Numbered from the stretch's first letter, positions 28,534 to 38,207 are shown. The stretch is DNA of 64,000 nt from Chiayiivirga flava (GCF_014202825.1 NZ_JACHHP010000008.1:1-64000), one strand, 5' to 3'. Made by a program: numbers and translations. Notes: a model not told the origin generated them from the sequence alone.

Positions 28534-29325
28534 ATGTCCAACGCATCGCGCAAACTCCTCATTGCCCTGTCGCCACGCATCCTGCGCCAGGTGCCGGTCG
28601 AACTCGGCTTCCGCGGCAAGACGCTGCAGTACCTGGAGCAGTCGGTGGCGCACTGGGCAATGGCGCTCGACGCGATGGTGGTGATGGTGCCCACGGTCGA
28701 ACGCGAAGGCGCCATCCGCCGCGCCAACATCGACATCGGCGACATGGTGGCCGCGCTCGACGGACTCATCCTGCAGGGCGGCGCGGACATCGATCCGCGC
28801 GCCTACGGCGAGGAGCCGTCGGCCACCGTCGGCCCCATCGACGTGGTGCGCGACCGGTTCGAACTCGACCTGCTGCGCGGGTTCGTCGCGGCCGGCAAAC
28901 CGGTGTTCGGCATCTGCCGCGGGATGCAGCTGATCAACGTCGCCAGCGGCGGCACCCTGCACCAGGATCTGTGCACCGACGGCGTGACCGCGTTTTCGCA
29001 CGTGCATGCCGACGCCTACGATCTGCACGAGCACACGTTGCGCATCGGCGAGGGTACGTTGCTCTCGCGCCTGTACGACGGCGCCACCGCGGCCCGGGTG
29101 AACTCGATCCATCACCAGGGTGTGGAGACGCTGGGTGCCGACCTCGTGGCGGAGGCCTGGGCCGACGACGGCGTGGTGGAAGCCATCCGCGGCACGGGCG
29201 ACGGATTTCTCGTCGGCGTGCAGTGGCACCCCGAATTCCATGACGCGCGCAGCCCGACGCTGCTGGCGCCAGACCCGCTGATGCAGGCGTTTCTGGATGC
29301 GGCACGTGTGCGGCGGGACGGGTAG
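28534..29325 (+). CDS. Gamma-glutamyl-gamma-aminobutyrate hydrolase-like (class I GATase)
   Basis: 263 residues of the PuuD/peptidase C26 family, which hydrolyses gamma-glutamyl amides. The catalytic cysteine lies in FGICRGMQ (C128), and the partner His and Glu are in VQWHPE (H232, E234). GLILQGGADIDPRAYGE and NSIHHQGV are family motifs. With the adjacent GCS2-type ligase it could form a gamma-glutamylation/deglutamylation pair, as in the polyamine Puu pathway, although the ligase here is not PuuA. The substrate is unknown. Confidence 0.9.
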   Translation: MSNASRKLLIALSPRILRQVPVELGFRGKTLQYLEQSVAHWAMALDAMVVMVPTVEREGAIRRANIDIGDMVAALDGLILQGGADIDPRAYGEEPSATVGPIDVVRDRFELDLLRGFVAAGKPVFGICRGMQLINVASGGTLHQDLCTDGVTAFSHVHADAYDLHEHTLRIGEGTLLSRLYDGATAARVNSIHHQGVETLGADLVAEAWADDGVVEAIRGTGDGFLVGVQWHPEFHDARSPTLLAPDPLMQAFLDAARVRRDG

Positions 29326-29398
29326 GCGCGGGGCCACTCGCGCCGCCCACATCGGATATCACCACGCGGCATCAGCCTCCGCACCACCGCCTGCCTGA

Positions 29399-29546
29399 TT
29401 CCTTCTCCCACCGGGAGAAGGTGCCCGGCAGGGCGGATGAGGGAAGGGCGCCACAGCGCTGTCTGGCGCGCGCCAAGCAATGTTCCGGCGAATGTCAGGC
29501 CCGCCCCTCATCCGCCTTCGGCACCTTCTCCCGGCGGGAGAAGGAG
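29399..29546. repeat. Inverted pair of REP-like palindromes
   Basis: Two copies of the same palindrome-plus-tail face each other: 29400-29444 (CCTTCTCCCACCGGGAGAAG, then GTGCC...GCGGATGAGGG) and 29502-29546 in reverse. The 354-bp gap from 29326 to 29679 holds nothing else recognisable except a weak promoter candidate. Related elements occur at 36.3, 56.2, 58.1 and 58.3 kb. The arrangement resembles bacterial BIME/REP pairs. Confidence 0.85.
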
Positions 29547-29610
29547 AAGCGGCGAAGCAGCTCTGTACCGTTGTGGCTCGACACCGTCATTCCCGCGCCA
29601 CAACCCATGC

Positions 29611-29638
29611 TGCAATGCGCCACGCGCGCCCGCATAAT
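29611..29638 (+). promoter_or_regulatory. Possible lysAC promoter
   Basis: CATAAT (29633-29638) resembles a -10 box, with TGCAAT (29611-29616) 16 bases upstream as a poor -35. It lies about 41 bases before the lysAC start and is followed by the small palindrome CGTCTGACG. This is a weak candidate based on position and local AT content. Confidence 0.3.
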
Positions 29639-29679
29639 CGTCTGACGCCCGCGTCGTTATCGCAATCCCAAGGAACCCC

Positions 29680-32289
29680 ATGTCGCTCTCCGTGTCGCCC
29701 GGCGCCGCCGCGCCGTGGATCGTGCTGAAGTTCGGCGGCACCAGCGTGTCGCGCCGCGACCGTTGGGACACGATCGGCAGGCTGGCGAGCGAGCGGAAAT
29801 CGGCGGGCGCGAACGTGCTGGTGGTGGTGTCCGCGGTCTCGGGCGTCACCAATGCGCTGCAGGCACTGATCGACCACCACGCCGACGGTGCCGACCGCCT
29901 CGCGCGCGCCGCCGCGCTCGAGACCCTGCATCGCGAGTTCGCCGCCACGCTGGATCTGGATCCCGACGCGGTGATCGGCGCGCTGATCGGCGAGCTGCAC
30001 GCACTCGCACGCGATGCGCGCGGCGACAGCGCGCAGCTCGAGTGGCAGGCCGACCTGCTCGCGCTCGGCGAACTCTTCAGCAGCCGCTTGGGCTCGGCCT
30101 ACCTGCAGGCGCAGGGCATCGACCTGCGCTGGAGCGATGCGCGCGATCACCTGCGCGCGGTCTCGCTGCCGAACGCGAGCGCGTGGTCCGCACGCCTGTC
30201 GGTCAACTGCGACACGCGGCGCGACGCGGCCTGGCACACGCGCTACGCCGCGCAGGGCGATCTGCTGATCACGCAGGGCTTCATCTGCCGCGATGCCGGC
30301 GGGCGCACCGCGATCCTCGGCCGCGGCGGCTCGGACACCTCGGCAGCGTACTTCGGTGCGCTGCTCGGCGCGCAGCGCGTGGAGATCTGGACCGACGTGC
30401 CGGGCATGTTCAGCGCCAACCCGCGCGCCGTGCCGCAGGCACGCCTGCTGTCGAAGCTCGACTACGAGGAAGCGCAGGAAATCGCCACCACCGGTGCCAA
30501 GGTGCTGCACCCGCGCTGCATTTCGCCGTGCCGCGACGCGGGCGTGCCGCTGTGGATCCGCGACACGTCGAACCCCGATGTCGCCGGCACCGTGATCGAC
30601 GCGGCCGCGGCCGACGCCGCGCCCGGCGTCAAGGCGATCAGCTCGCGCCGCGGCATCGTGCTGGTGTCGATGGACGGCATCGGCATGTGGCAACAGGTCG
30701 GCTTTCTTGCCGACGTGTTCGAGCGCTTCAAGCGCCACGGCCTGTCGGTGGACCTGATCGGATCGAGCGAAGCCAACGTCACCGTCTCGCTCGATCCCAG
30801 CGACAACCTCGTCAGCTCGAACGTGCTCGAAGCCCTGTGCGCCGACCTCGCCGAAGTCTGCCGCGTGAAGGTCATCGCACCGTGCGCGGCGGTCACGCTG
30901 GTCGGCCGCGGCATGCGCTCGCTGCTGCACAAGCTGTCCGACGTACTCGCGGAGTTCGGCCGCGAACGCGTGCACCTGATCTCGCAGAGTTCCAACGACC
31001 TCAATCTCACCTTCGTCGTCGACGAGACCGTCGCCGACGGCATGCTGCCGCGCCTGCACGAACTGCTGATCCATGCCGGCGCGATGCCGGTCACGGAGAC
31101 TGCGGTGTTCGGGCCGAGCTGGGCCGCGCTCAACGGCAGCACGGTGGAGCGCGCGACGCCGTGGTGGCATGGGAAGCGCGACGCCTTGCTCGCGCAGGCC
31201 GACGCCGGCACGCCGCGGTACGTGTATGACCTTGCCACCGTGCGGGCGCGTGCGCGGTCGATGCGCGATCTGGGCGCGCTCGACCGCCGTTTCTACGCGA
31301 TCAAGGCCAATCCGCATCCCGACATCCTGCGCACGCTCGAAGCCGAGGGCATCGGCTTCGAATGCGTGTCGGCCGGGGAACTCGCGCACGTGTCCGGCCT
31401 GTTCCCGCGGCTCGATCCCACGCGCGTGCTGTTCACCCCGAGCTTCGCCGCACGCGCCGAATACGAGGATGCGCTGCGCCGCGACGTGTGGATCACGCTC
31501 GACAGCCTGCCTCCGCTCACGCACTGGCCGGAACTCTTCCGCGGCCGGCAGGTGTGGCTGCGGCTCGATCCCGGCTTCGGCCGCGGCCACCACGAGAAGG
31601 TGCGCACCGGCGGCAGCGGCGCCAAGTTCGGCCTGCCGCTGTCCGGCCTCGACGCCTTCCTCGCGCGCGCCAGGGCACTGGACGTGCGCGTGTTCGGCCT
31701 GCACGCACATCTGGGCAGCGGCATCGTCGATCCGCAGCACTGGCGCGAGGTGTTCGGTCGCCTCGCGGGCATCGCCGATTCGATCGGCAGCATCGCCGCG
31801 TTGAACCTCGGCGGCGGCATCGGCGTGCCGGCCGAGCCCGATGCGCCGGTCTTCGACATCGAGGCGCTGGCCCGCGTCCTGTCGGAAGCGAAGGCCGCCT
31901 GCCCGCAGTACGCGCTGTGGATGGAACCGGGCCGCTACCTCGTCGCCGAGGCCGGCGTACTGCTGCTGCGCGCCACGCAGGTCATCGACAAGGACGGCGT
32001 CGCGCGCATCGGCGTCGACGGCGGCATGAACGCGCTGCTGCGTCCGGCGCTGTACAACGCCTGGCACGAGATCGCCAATCTGACCCGCCTGCACGAGCCG
32101 GCCGATCGCCGCTTCGACATTGTCGGCCCCATCTGCGAAACCGGCGACGTGCTGGCGCGCCGCCGTGCGCTGCCGCACACGCAGGAGGGCGACGTGCTGC
32201 TCGCCGCCACCGCGGGCGCGTATGGCGCGGTGATGGCCTCGAACTACAATCTGCGCGGGCTGCCACAGGAGGTGGCGATCGATGAGTGA
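29680..32289 (+). CDS. lysAC: Bifunctional aspartate kinase / diaminopimelate decarboxylase
   Basis: 869 residues. The N-terminal aspartate kinase (about 14-300) has KFGGTS (17-22), GRGGSDTSA and TTGAKVLHPR. ACT regulatory domains (about 310-460) follow, with VSMDGIGMW and GSSEANVTVSL. The C-terminal decarboxylase (about 500-869) has the PLP lysine in YAIKANPHP (K542), LNLGGGIGVP, MEPGRYLVAEAG and the catalytic cysteine in GPICETGD (C819). It joins the first step of the aspartate pathway to the last step of lysine synthesis, a fusion I know from Xanthomonadales. AAGGAACCCC precedes the ATG. It overlaps murL by 8 bases. Confidence 0.96.
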   Translation: MSLSVSPGAAAPWIVLKFGGTSVSRRDRWDTIGRLASERKSAGANVLVVVSAVSGVTNALQALIDHHADGADRLARAAALETLHREFAATLDLDPDAVIGALIGELHALARDARGDSAQLEWQADLLALGELFSSRLGSAYLQAQGIDLRWSDARDHLRAVSLPNASAWSARLSVNCDTRRDAAWHTRYAAQGDLLITQGFICRDAGGRTAILGRGGSDTSAAYFGALLGAQRVEIWTDVPGMFSANPRAVPQARLLSKLDYEEAQEIATTGAKVLHPRCISPCRDAGVPLWIRDTSNPDVAGTVIDAAAADAAPGVKAISSRRGIVLVSMDGIGMWQQVGFLADVFERFKRHGLSVDLIGSSEANVTVSLDPSDNLVSSNVLEALCADLAEVCRVKVIAPCAAVTLVGRGMRSLLHKLSDVLAEFGRERVHLISQSSNDLNLTFVVDETVADGMLPRLHELLIHAGAMPVTETAVFGPSWAALNGSTVERATPWWHGKRDALLAQADAGTPRYVYDLATVRARARSMRDLGALDRRFYAIKANPHPDILRTLEAEGIGFECVSAGELAHVSGLFPRLDPTRVLFTPSFAARAEYEDALRRDVWITLDSLPPLTHWPELFRGRQVWLRLDPGFGRGHHEKVRTGGSGAKFGLPLSGLDAFLARARALDVRVFGLHAHLGSGIVDPQHWREVFGRLAGIADSIGSIAALNLGGGIGVPAEPDAPVFDIEALARVLSEAKAACPQYALWMEPGRYLVAEAGVLLLRATQVIDKDGVARIGVDGGMNALLRPALYNAWHEIANLTRLHEPADRRFDIVGPICETGDVLARRRALPHTQEGDVLLAATAGAYGAVMASNYNLRGLPQEVAIDE

Positions 32290-33970
32290 TGCAGCGGTGG
32301 ATGCGGCGGTGTTCCGGCGCGATGCGATCGAGGCGTTCCGGTTCGTGCGTCGCAGCTTCGATGCGGCGACCGGCGAGGCGCAGTTGGTGTATGCGTTCGA
32401 CGACGGCGTGGCGCTGGTGGAGACGTTGCAGTTTCCCGGCGCGCCGTTCGTGCTCGATGCGGCGCGCGCGGCGGCGGTGGATCGTGCGCTCGGGCTGTTG
32501 CACCTGATCGCGGGTGTGAGCTACTACAAGGCGGCGGTGCCGAAGACCTTGCGGGTGGAATCGCAGCCGCTCGATGCCGATCTCGCCGCGCTGCTCGTGT
32601 CGCTGTACGAAAACGGCCTCGGCGAGTTCGCCTACCGCAACGGGTTGTCGCTGCGCGGCAACATCAACTTCATCGGTGTCGATGCGGATTCCCCCAGCGA
32701 AGTCCGCTCGCCGCAATTCCACCATACCCTTTCATCGTCATTCCCGCGGATGCGGGAATCCAGCGCCTCTGCTTTGCTTGAATCAGCGACGGCGAAAGAA
32801 CAGCGACAAGAAGAGGCACTGGATTCCCGCATTCGCGGGAATGACGAAGGGAGGTTGCGTGAGGACGGGGATGGCGCGGACTTCGGTGCTGCGTCGAATG
32901 CATCGGCCGCATCGGCCACATCCGCCACATCCGCCACACCCGCCACACCCGCCACACCCGCCGCATTGTTGGTGCCTGCCGCACCGAGTCGCGATGCGCA
33001 GAACAACGCTGCACCACACCTTGCCCTCCGCTCCCACGCTCTCACCGCCATCGGTGGCGGCAAGGATTCGCTCGTCAGCATCGAAACCCTGCGCAGCCTC
33101 GGCATCGACCAGACCGTGGCCTGGATCGGCAGCGCTCCGCTGATCCGCGCCTGCGCCGAGCGCACCGGCCTGCCGCAGCTCAACATCACGCGCCAGCTCT
33201 CGCCGCTGCTGTTCGAGTACAACAAGCAGGGCGCGTACAACGGCCACATTCCCGTCACCGCGGTGAACAGCGCCATCCTCGTGCTCGCCGCGCTGCTGCA
33301 CGACGCCGATCAGGTCGTGTTCTCGAACGAACGCTCGGCCAGCTACGGCAGCCTCATCCCCGGCACGGGCGAAGTGAACCACCAGTGGTCGAAGGGCTGG
33401 GACTTCGAACGCGACTTCGCGCGTTACGTGCACGCGCACATCGCTGCCGACCTGCAGTACTACTCGCTGCTGCGGCCGCTGAGCGAACTCGCCGTTGCGC
33501 GCCAGTTCGCGAAGCTCGATCGCTACGATGCGCACTTCTCCAGCTGCAACCGCAACTTCCACCTGCTCGGCGAACGTCCCGCGCAGCGCTGGTGCGGCGT
33601 CTGCCCGAAGTGCCACTTCGTCTTCCTCGCGCTCGCGCCGTTCGTGCCGAAGCCGCGGCTCACCGCGATCTTCGGCCGCAACCTGCTCGACGATGCCGCG
33701 CTCGCACCCGCCTTCGACGCGCTGATCGAATACCGCGACCACAAGCCGTTCGAATGCGTCGGGGAAGGACGCGAATCGCGCGCGGCGCTGGCCGCGCTCT
33801 CGCAACGCACGGCCTGGCAGGAGGATGCGATCGTGGCGCGTTTCGCGCGCGAGATCCTGCCGCAACTCGATCCCGCCGATCTCGAACTCGCGCCGCTGCT
33901 CGCGGCGCAGGGCGAGCACGGCGTCCCGCCCGCACTCTGGAACCGCGTGCATGCAACTTTCGCAGCTTGA
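32282..33970 (+). CDS. murL: UDP-MurNAc-L-Ala-L-Glu epimerase MurL, with repeat-derived insert
   Basis: 562 residues. MurL converts the L-Glu of UDP-MurNAc-L-Ala-L-Glu to D-Glu in an ATP-dependent reaction, described in Xanthomonas oryzae. The N-terminal domain (1-150) is followed by an insert, then a PP-loop-like ATP site IGGGKDSL (G258-L264), [17 protein letters not shown] and the cysteine pair [11 protein letters not shown] recall homologues of about 450 residues; the excess of about 110 lies between residues 140 and 250 and corresponds to a palindromic repeat element (residues 152-189) and a 9-bp tandem repeat (208-228). The frame stays open throughout. It overlaps lysAC by 8 bases and murD2 by 20, so the three are cotranslated. 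Confidence 0.9.
   Translation: MSDAAVDAAVFRRDAIEAFRFVRRSFDAATGEAQLVYAFDDGVALVETLQFPGAPFVLDAARAAAVDRALGLLHLIAGVSYYKAAVPKTLRVESQPLDADLAALLVSLYENGLGEFAYRNGLSLRGNINFIGVDADSPSEVRSPQFHHTLSSSFPRMRESSASALLESATAKEQRQEEALDSRIRGNDEGRLREDGDGADFGAASNASAASATSATSATPATPATPAALLVPAAPSRDAQNNAAPHLALRSHALTAIGGGKDSLVSIETLRSLGIDQTVAWIGSAPLIRACAERTGLPQLNITRQLSPLLFEYNKQGAYNGHIPVTAVNSAILVLAALLHDADQVVFSNERSASYGSLIPGTGEVNHQWSKGWDFERDFARYVHAHIAADLQYYSLLRPLSELAVARQFAKLDRYDAHFSSCNRNFHLLGERPAQRWCGVCPKCHFVFLALAPFVPKPRLTAIFGRNLLDDAALAPAFDALIEYRDHKPFECVGEGRESRAALAALSQRTAWQEDAIVARFAREILPQLDPADLELAPLLAAQGEHGVPPALWNRVHATFAA
32735..32847. repeat. MITE/REP-like inverted-repeat element inside murL
   Basis: Two 36-bp arms (32735-32770 and 32812-32847) are inverted copies with 34 of 36 matches. 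Each arm is itself palindromic around ATTCCCGC and GCGGGAAT, and a 41-bp centre separates them. It is translated in frame as [11 protein letters not shown] and DSRIRGNDE, a signature often seen when such elements lie in open frames. No transposase is encoded, so movement would need a factor in trans. Confidence 0.9.
32903..32965 (+). repeat. Seven 9-bp tandem repeats in murL
   Basis: Seven consecutive units, drifting from TCGGCCGCA through TCCGCCACA to CCCGCCACA, encode alternating Ser/Thr/Pro-Ala triplets ([20 protein letters not shown]). Because the unit is a multiple of three, copy-number change would lengthen or shorten the linker without a frameshift. Confidence 0.9.
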
Positions 33971-35387
33971 AGGCAAACGCGTCGCGATCTGGGGCTACGG
34001 CCGCGAAGGCCGTGCCGCGCTCGCTGCGCTGCGCTGGCGCCTGCCGCGCGCGCCGCTGGCGCTGCTGTGCTCGGAGTCGGAAGCCGCGGAGGCGATGCAA
34101 CTCGGCGACCCTGCGCTGTACATCTTCACCGAAGAGGTGACCTCCGCACTGCTGGCGCGCTTCGATATCGTCATCAAGTCGCCGGGCATCAGTCCCTACA
34201 CGCCGGTGGCACGCGCGGCGCTGGCCGCGGGCGTGCGCTTCACGTCCGGCACCGCGCTGTGGTTCGGCGAGATGCCGGACGCGAGCACGATCTGCGTCAC
34301 CGGAACCAAGGGCAAGAGCACCACCACGGCGCTGATCGCGCATCTGCTGCGTGCCTCCGGCGCACGCGTGGCGCTGGCCGGCAACATCGGCATGCCGCTG
34401 CTCGAACTGCTGGACGACGAGCCCGCGCCCGATGCGTGGGCGATCGAACTGTCGAGTTACCAGACGCCCGAGGCGCAGGCGCCCGAAGTGGCGGTGGTGC
34501 TCAACATTTTCCCCGAGCACCTCGACTGGCACGGCGGCGAGGAACGCTACATCGCCGACAAGCTCGCGCTGGTCACGCGCGCCAACCCGCGCCACGTGGT
34601 GCTCAACGCCGCCGACGCGCGCCTCGCGGCGTTCGGCCGCGGCAGTGCGCTGCAGGCGGTCGCGTCCGAGCGCAGCACCGGCTTCGACGAAGGTCCGCGT
34701 GCGGCGGCACTGCACTGGTTCAATGCGCGCGAGGGCTGGCATTCGCGCGGCAGCGTCATCTACCGCGGCGATGACGCCATCCTCGACGCCGCCACGCTGC
34801 CGCTGCCCGGCGCGCACAACCGCGGCAACCTGTGCGCTGCGCTCACCGCCATCGAGGCGCTGGGCCTGGACGCCGTGCCGCTCGCGAAACACGCGGCCAC
34901 GTTCCGGCCGCTGCCGCACCGCCTGCAGCCGCTCGGTACGCGCGACGGGCGCGAATACGTCAACGATTCGATCAGTACCACGCCGCACGCCAGCCTGGCC
35001 GCGCTCGACTGCTACGCCAACCGCCGCGTCGCCATCCTCGTCGGCGGCTACGACCGCGGCCTCGACTGGTCGGTCTTCGTCGAGCGCATGAGCCGCGAGC
35101 CGCCGATCGCCGTCATCGCGATGGGACAGAACGGCGCGCGCATCGCCGAGGGCCTGCGCGGCGCCGCGCGCGGCGGACGCTTCACCCTGATCGAAGCGCC
35201 GGAGCTCGCCGATGCGGTGCGCGAGGCCGAACGCGCGCTCGGCGCCGACGGGGTCGTGCTGCTGTCGCCGGGGGCGCCGAGTTTCCCCCGCTACCGCGAT
35301 TACGTGGAGCGCGGGCGGCATTTCGCCAAGCTGGCGGGCTTCGATCCGAACGCGATCAGCACGATTCCGGGGCTGGGGATTTCCTGA
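33951..35387 (+). CDS. murD2: UDP-MurNAc-L-alanine--L-glutamate ligase MurD2
   Basis: 478 residues, starting at the ATG inside the end of murL. MurD2 adds L-Glu rather than D-Glu to UDP-MurNAc-L-Ala, creating the substrate of MurL. It is a Mur ligase: a Rossmann-like N-terminal domain ([12 protein letters not shown], 15-26), a central ATPase domain with GTKGKST (118-124), [19 protein letters not shown] and LPGAHNRGN, and a C-terminal domain with [13 protein letters not shown] and [10 protein letters not shown]. The assignment as MurD2 rather than canonical MurD rests on its pairing with murL and absence of the mra-cluster context. Confidence 0.92.
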   Translation: MQLSQLEGKRVAIWGYGREGRAALAALRWRLPRAPLALLCSESEAAEAMQLGDPALYIFTEEVTSALLARFDIVIKSPGISPYTPVARAALAAGVRFTSGTALWFGEMPDASTICVTGTKGKSTTTALIAHLLRASGARVALAGNIGMPLLELLDDEPAPDAWAIELSSYQTPEAQAPEVAVVLNIFPEHLDWHGGEERYIADKLALVTRANPRHVVLNAADARLAAFGRGSALQAVASERSTGFDEGPRAAALHWFNAREGWHSRGSVIYRGDDAILDAATLPLPGAHNRGNLCAALTAIEALGLDAVPLAKHAATFRPLPHRLQPLGTRDGREYVNDSISTTPHASLAALDCYANRRVAILVGGYDRGLDWSVFVERMSREPPIAVIAMGQNGARIAEGLRGAARGGRFTLIEAPELADAVREAERALGADGVVLLSPGAPSFPRYRDYVERGRHFAKLAGFDPNAISTIPGLGIS

Positions 35388-35448
35388 CCTCGTGCGCGCG
35401 TCGCGGGACGCATTACGATGGCGCATCCCCACCCGCAGGAGTTCCGTC

Positions 35449-36231
35449 ATGCGCACGATCCTGAGTCTGTGCCTCGCCGCCGCCACGCCGCTCGCCCTCG
35501 CCGCACCGCAGGCGACTCCGGTGGAGTGGGAGCTCGACGGCACCACCTTCAGCGGCATGCTGGTCTACGACCACGCCAGCAGGGAACCGCGCCCCGGTGT
35601 GCTGATGATGCCGAACTGGATGGGCGTGACCGACGATGCGGTGGCGATGGCCAAGCGCGTGGCGGGCGACGACTACGTGGTGCTGATCGCCGACGTCTAC
35701 GGCAAGGGCGTGCGTCCTGCGGACGCGACCGAGGCGAAGGCGCAGGTGACGGACGCATACCAGAACGTCGACCGAACGATGGCACGCGCCGCCAAGGCGC
35801 TCGCGGTGCTCGCGACGAATGCGCACAAGGCGCCGCTGATCGCCGACAGGATCGGTGCGATCGGCTTCTGTTTCGGCGGCTCGGTGGCGCTGGAACTGTC
35901 GCGCCACGGCGCGGATCTCGACGGCGTGGTCACGCTGCACGGCGGGCTGCGGGCCGCACGACCCGCCGACACGACCTTCAAACCGAGCGTGCTCGTGCTC
36001 AACGGCGCGGCGGACAAGAGTGTGTCGGCAGAAGAAATCGCGGGTTTCCGCGCCGAGATGGACGCGGCGAAGGCGGACTGGCAGTTCGTCGACTTCAGCG
36101 GCGCGCTGCACTGCTTCTCGGAGCCGGAAGCCGATGGCGTGAAGATCCCCGGCTGCAAGTACGACGAACGTTCGGCGCAGCGCGCGATGCGGATGGCGAG
36201 CGATTTCTTCGAGGAAAAGCTCGGCGGTTGA
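35449..36231 (+). CDS. Secreted dienelactone hydrolase family protein
   Basis: 260 residues. The signal peptide MRTILSLCLAAATPLALAA ends near residue 19. The alpha/beta-hydrolase core has the nucleophile cysteine in GFCFGGS (C141), the acid in LNGAADKSVS and the histidine in ALHCFSE. GGAG lies 9-12 bases before the ATG. The family hydrolyses cyclic lactones, but many secreted members have unknown substrates. The gap after murD2 is 61 bases, so cotranscription is possible. It converges with ispB across a gap filled by repeats. Confidence 0.88.
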   Translation: MRTILSLCLAAATPLALAAPQATPVEWELDGTTFSGMLVYDHASREPRPGVLMMPNWMGVTDDAVAMAKRVAGDDYVVLIADVYGKGVRPADATEAKAQVTDAYQNVDRTMARAAKALAVLATNAHKAPLIADRIGAIGFCFGGSVALELSRHGADLDGVVTLHGGLRAARPADTTFKPSVLVLNGAADKSVSAEEIAGFRAEMDAAKADWQFVDFSGALHCFSEPEADGVKIPGCKYDERSAQRAMRMASDFFEEKLGG

Positions 36232-36251
36232 CCAGCGCGCCATCGGCTCGA

Positions 36252-36472
36252 ACGCCCCTCTCCCGCCGGGAGAGGGGTTGGGGTGAGGGGCCGGTCGAAT
36301 CGAAGCGCCGGAGCCTTGTGTCCGACCTTCGACTGAAACGCAGTTCCGCATTGCCACTCGGCATGCGTCCGGGAGCCGGGCGACCGCGTGCGGTCGGGCG
36401 GCTCAGCCGAGCTTCGAGCGTCGACCTGGTCTCGAACCTTCTCCCACGGGAGAGGGCCGGGTGCGTGAAAGA
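36252..36472. repeat. REP-like palindromes between convergent genes
   Basis: The 258-bp gap between the secreted hydrolase and ispB has a strong palindrome at 36254-36292 (CCCCTCTCCCGCCGGGAGAG, then GGGTTGGGGTGAGGGG) and a shorter, partly decayed one at 36437-36471. Such elements often lie between convergent genes and can act as bidirectional transcription stops. Nothing else was seen in the gap. Confidence 0.75.
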
Positions 36473-36489
36473 CGCGGCTCGGACACGGG

Positions 36490-37494
36490 TCAGTGATCGC
36501 GCTCCACGGCATACCGTGCCAGCCCGCGCAAGGCGTCGGTCCACGCATTCGCCGCAATGCCGTCCAGCGCCCGCTCCGCCGCCTGCGCGTAGTCCAACGC
36601 ACGCACCCGGCTGTATTCGATGCCACCACTCGAACCGATCGCCGCCAGCACGTCGGGCATCGCCGACGTATCCCCGTTCTCGACCGCCGCGCGCAGCCGC
36701 GCCCGCGTCGCCGCGTCCGCATGCGCCATCGCATGGATCAGCGGCAGCGTCGCCTTGCCTTCGGCCAGATCGTCGCCGAGGTTCTTGCCGAGCGCGGCGG
36801 CATCGGCGGTGTAGTCGAGCACGTCGTCGGCGATCTGGAAGGCATAGCCGAGCGCCATGCCGTAGTCGTGCATCGCCTGCTCGGTGGCCGCGTCTGCGTC
36901 GCACAGCACCGCACCCAGGCGCGTGGCGGCGGCGAACAGCACGGCCGTCTTGCGCTCGATCACGCGCAGGTAGGCGGCTTCGTCGGTGTCCGGGTTGTTC
37001 ACGTGCAACAGCTGCAGCACCTCGCCCTCGGCGATGGCGTTGGTGGTGTCGGCGAGGATGCGCATCACGCGCATGCGGTCGAGCTCCACCATCAGCTGGA
37101 AGCTGCGCGAGTAGAGGAAGTCGCCGACCAGCACGCTCGCGGCGTTGCCCCACAGCGCATTGGCGGTCTTGCGGCCGCGGCGCAGGTCTGATTCGTCGAC
37201 CACGTCGTCGTGCAGCAAGGTGGCGGTGTGGATGAATTCGACCACGGCCGCAAGCTGCAGGTGGTCCGTGCCGGCGTAGCCGAGCGCACGCGCGGCGAGC
37301 AGATGCAGCATCGGACGCAGGCGCTTGCCGCCGGCCGCGACGATGTGTTCGCCGATCTGGTTGATCAACAGCACGTCCGACGCCAGGCGCGCGCGGATCA
37401 GCGCATCGACGCCGGCCATGTCGACGCGCGTGAGCGCCTGGATCTGCGCCAGCGAGGGCACGGCGGAACGAGGGGCGGAGATCGCGGCATTCAT
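36490..37494 (-). CDS. ispB: Octaprenyl/polyprenyl diphosphate synthase
   Basis: 334 residues. The enzyme chain-elongates farnesyl diphosphate with isopentenyl diphosphate to make the ubiquinone side chain. GGKRLRP (55-61), the first Asp-rich motif LLHDDVVDE (D96, D97, D100) and the second IADDVLDY are intact. The start is supported by length and by the TATAAT box placed 6 bases before the ATG, which would give a nearly leaderless mRNA. It is divergent from ssb. Confidence 0.95.
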   Translation of the reverse strand: MNAAISAPRSAVPSLAQIQALTRVDMAGVDALIRARLASDVLLINQIGEHIVAAGGKRLRPMLHLLAARALGYAGTDHLQLAAVVEFIHTATLLHDDVVDESDLRRGRKTANALWGNAASVLVGDFLYSRSFQLMVELDRMRVMRILADTTNAIAEGEVLQLLHVNNPDTDEAAYLRVIERKTAVLFAAATRLGAVLCDADAATEQAMHDYGMALGYAFQIADDVLDYTADAAALGKNLGDDLAEGKATLPLIHAMAHADAATRARLRAAVENGDTSAMPDVLAAIGSSGGIEYSRVRALDYAQAAERALDGIAANAWTDALRGLARYAVERDH

Positions 37495-37500
37495 CCGCCG

Positions 37501-37506
37501 ATTATA
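37501..37506 (-). promoter_or_regulatory. Consensus -10 box directly upstream of ispB
   Basis: On the minus strand, TATAAT ends 6 bases before the ispB ATG. The usual distance from -10 to the transcription start would put +1 at or within one or two bases of the start codon. No good -35 box lies 16-18 bases upstream, and no Shine-Dalgarno sequence fits between. Confidence 0.5.
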
Positions 37507-37609
37507 CGGTCTGCGCCGTGCCGGACCGGCGTATGTGCGGCACCCCGGCAGCGCGGAAATCGCAGCCGTCGCCGGGCGGAATGCCGACTGCCGCGCGGGC
37601 GGAGGCCGC

Positions 37610-37615
37610 TATACT
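37610..37615 (+). promoter_or_regulatory. Putative -10 box of ssb
   Basis: TATACT matches five of six bases of the -10 consensus and lies 52 bases before the ssb ATG in a GC-rich intergenic region divergent from ispB. No clear -35 box is visible at the proper spacing. Confidence 0.4.
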
Positions 37616-37667
37616 TGCCGCATCCCGACGCCGCCCACCGAGCGGCCTTTTCATAGGAATCAGCAAC

Positions 37668-38207
37668 ATGGCGCGTGGCATCAACAAGGTGATCCTGGTC
37701 GGCAACCTCGGCGCGGACCCCGAGGTGCGGTACACGGCCGGCGGTTCGGCCATCACCAGCATCCGCATCGCGACGTCCGAATCGTGGAAGGACAAGCAGA
37801 CCGGCGAGCAGCAGGAACGCACCGAGTGGCACCGGATCAAGTTCTTCGGACGGCTGGCCGAGATCGCCGGCGAATACCTGAAGAAAGGGCGGCAGGTGTA
37901 CGTGGAAGGCAGCCTGCGCACCGACAAGTACACCGACAAGGACGGCGTGGAACGCTACACCACCGACATCATCGCCAACGAGATGCAGATGCTCGGCGGC
38001 ATGGGCGAGGGCGGCGGTGGCGGTGGCGGCGGCGGCCAGCGCGAGCGACCGGCCCGCGGCGCGGGTGGCGGCTACGAGCGCGGTGGCGGCGGCTACGACC
38101 GCGGCGGTGGCGGCAGCAGCTACGACCGCCCGTCCGCTGGCGGTAGCGGCGCGCCGCGCAGCGCACCGCCGGCGGACAATTTCGAGGATGACGAAATCCC
38201 GTTCTAG
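37668..38207 (+). CDS. ssb: Single-stranded DNA-binding protein
   Basis: 179 residues (E. coli 178). The OB fold occupies residues 1-112 ([40 protein letters not shown]). A Gly/Arg/Tyr-rich disordered linker (about 115-165) and the acidic tip DDEIPF follow; the tip recruits repair and replication proteins. The ATG is preceded by TAGGAATCAGCAAC. The linker has runs of GGGGG encoded by GGC/GGT repeats. Confidence 0.97.
   Translation: MARGINKVILVGNLGADPEVRYTAGGSAITSIRIATSESWKDKQTGEQQERTEWHRIKFFGRLAEIAGEYLKKGRQVYVEGSLRTDKYTDKDGVERYTTDIIANEMQMLGGMGEGGGGGGGGGQRERPARGAGGGYERGGGGYDRGGGGSSYDRPSAGGSGAPRSAPPADNFEDDEIPF

Noticed and set aside
32282..33970. murL as a pseudogene broken by repeat insertion
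   Set aside because: The frame is continuous, both the upstream and downstream domains are intact, and the start and stop couple to neighbouring genes; an altered but expressed enzyme is more likely.
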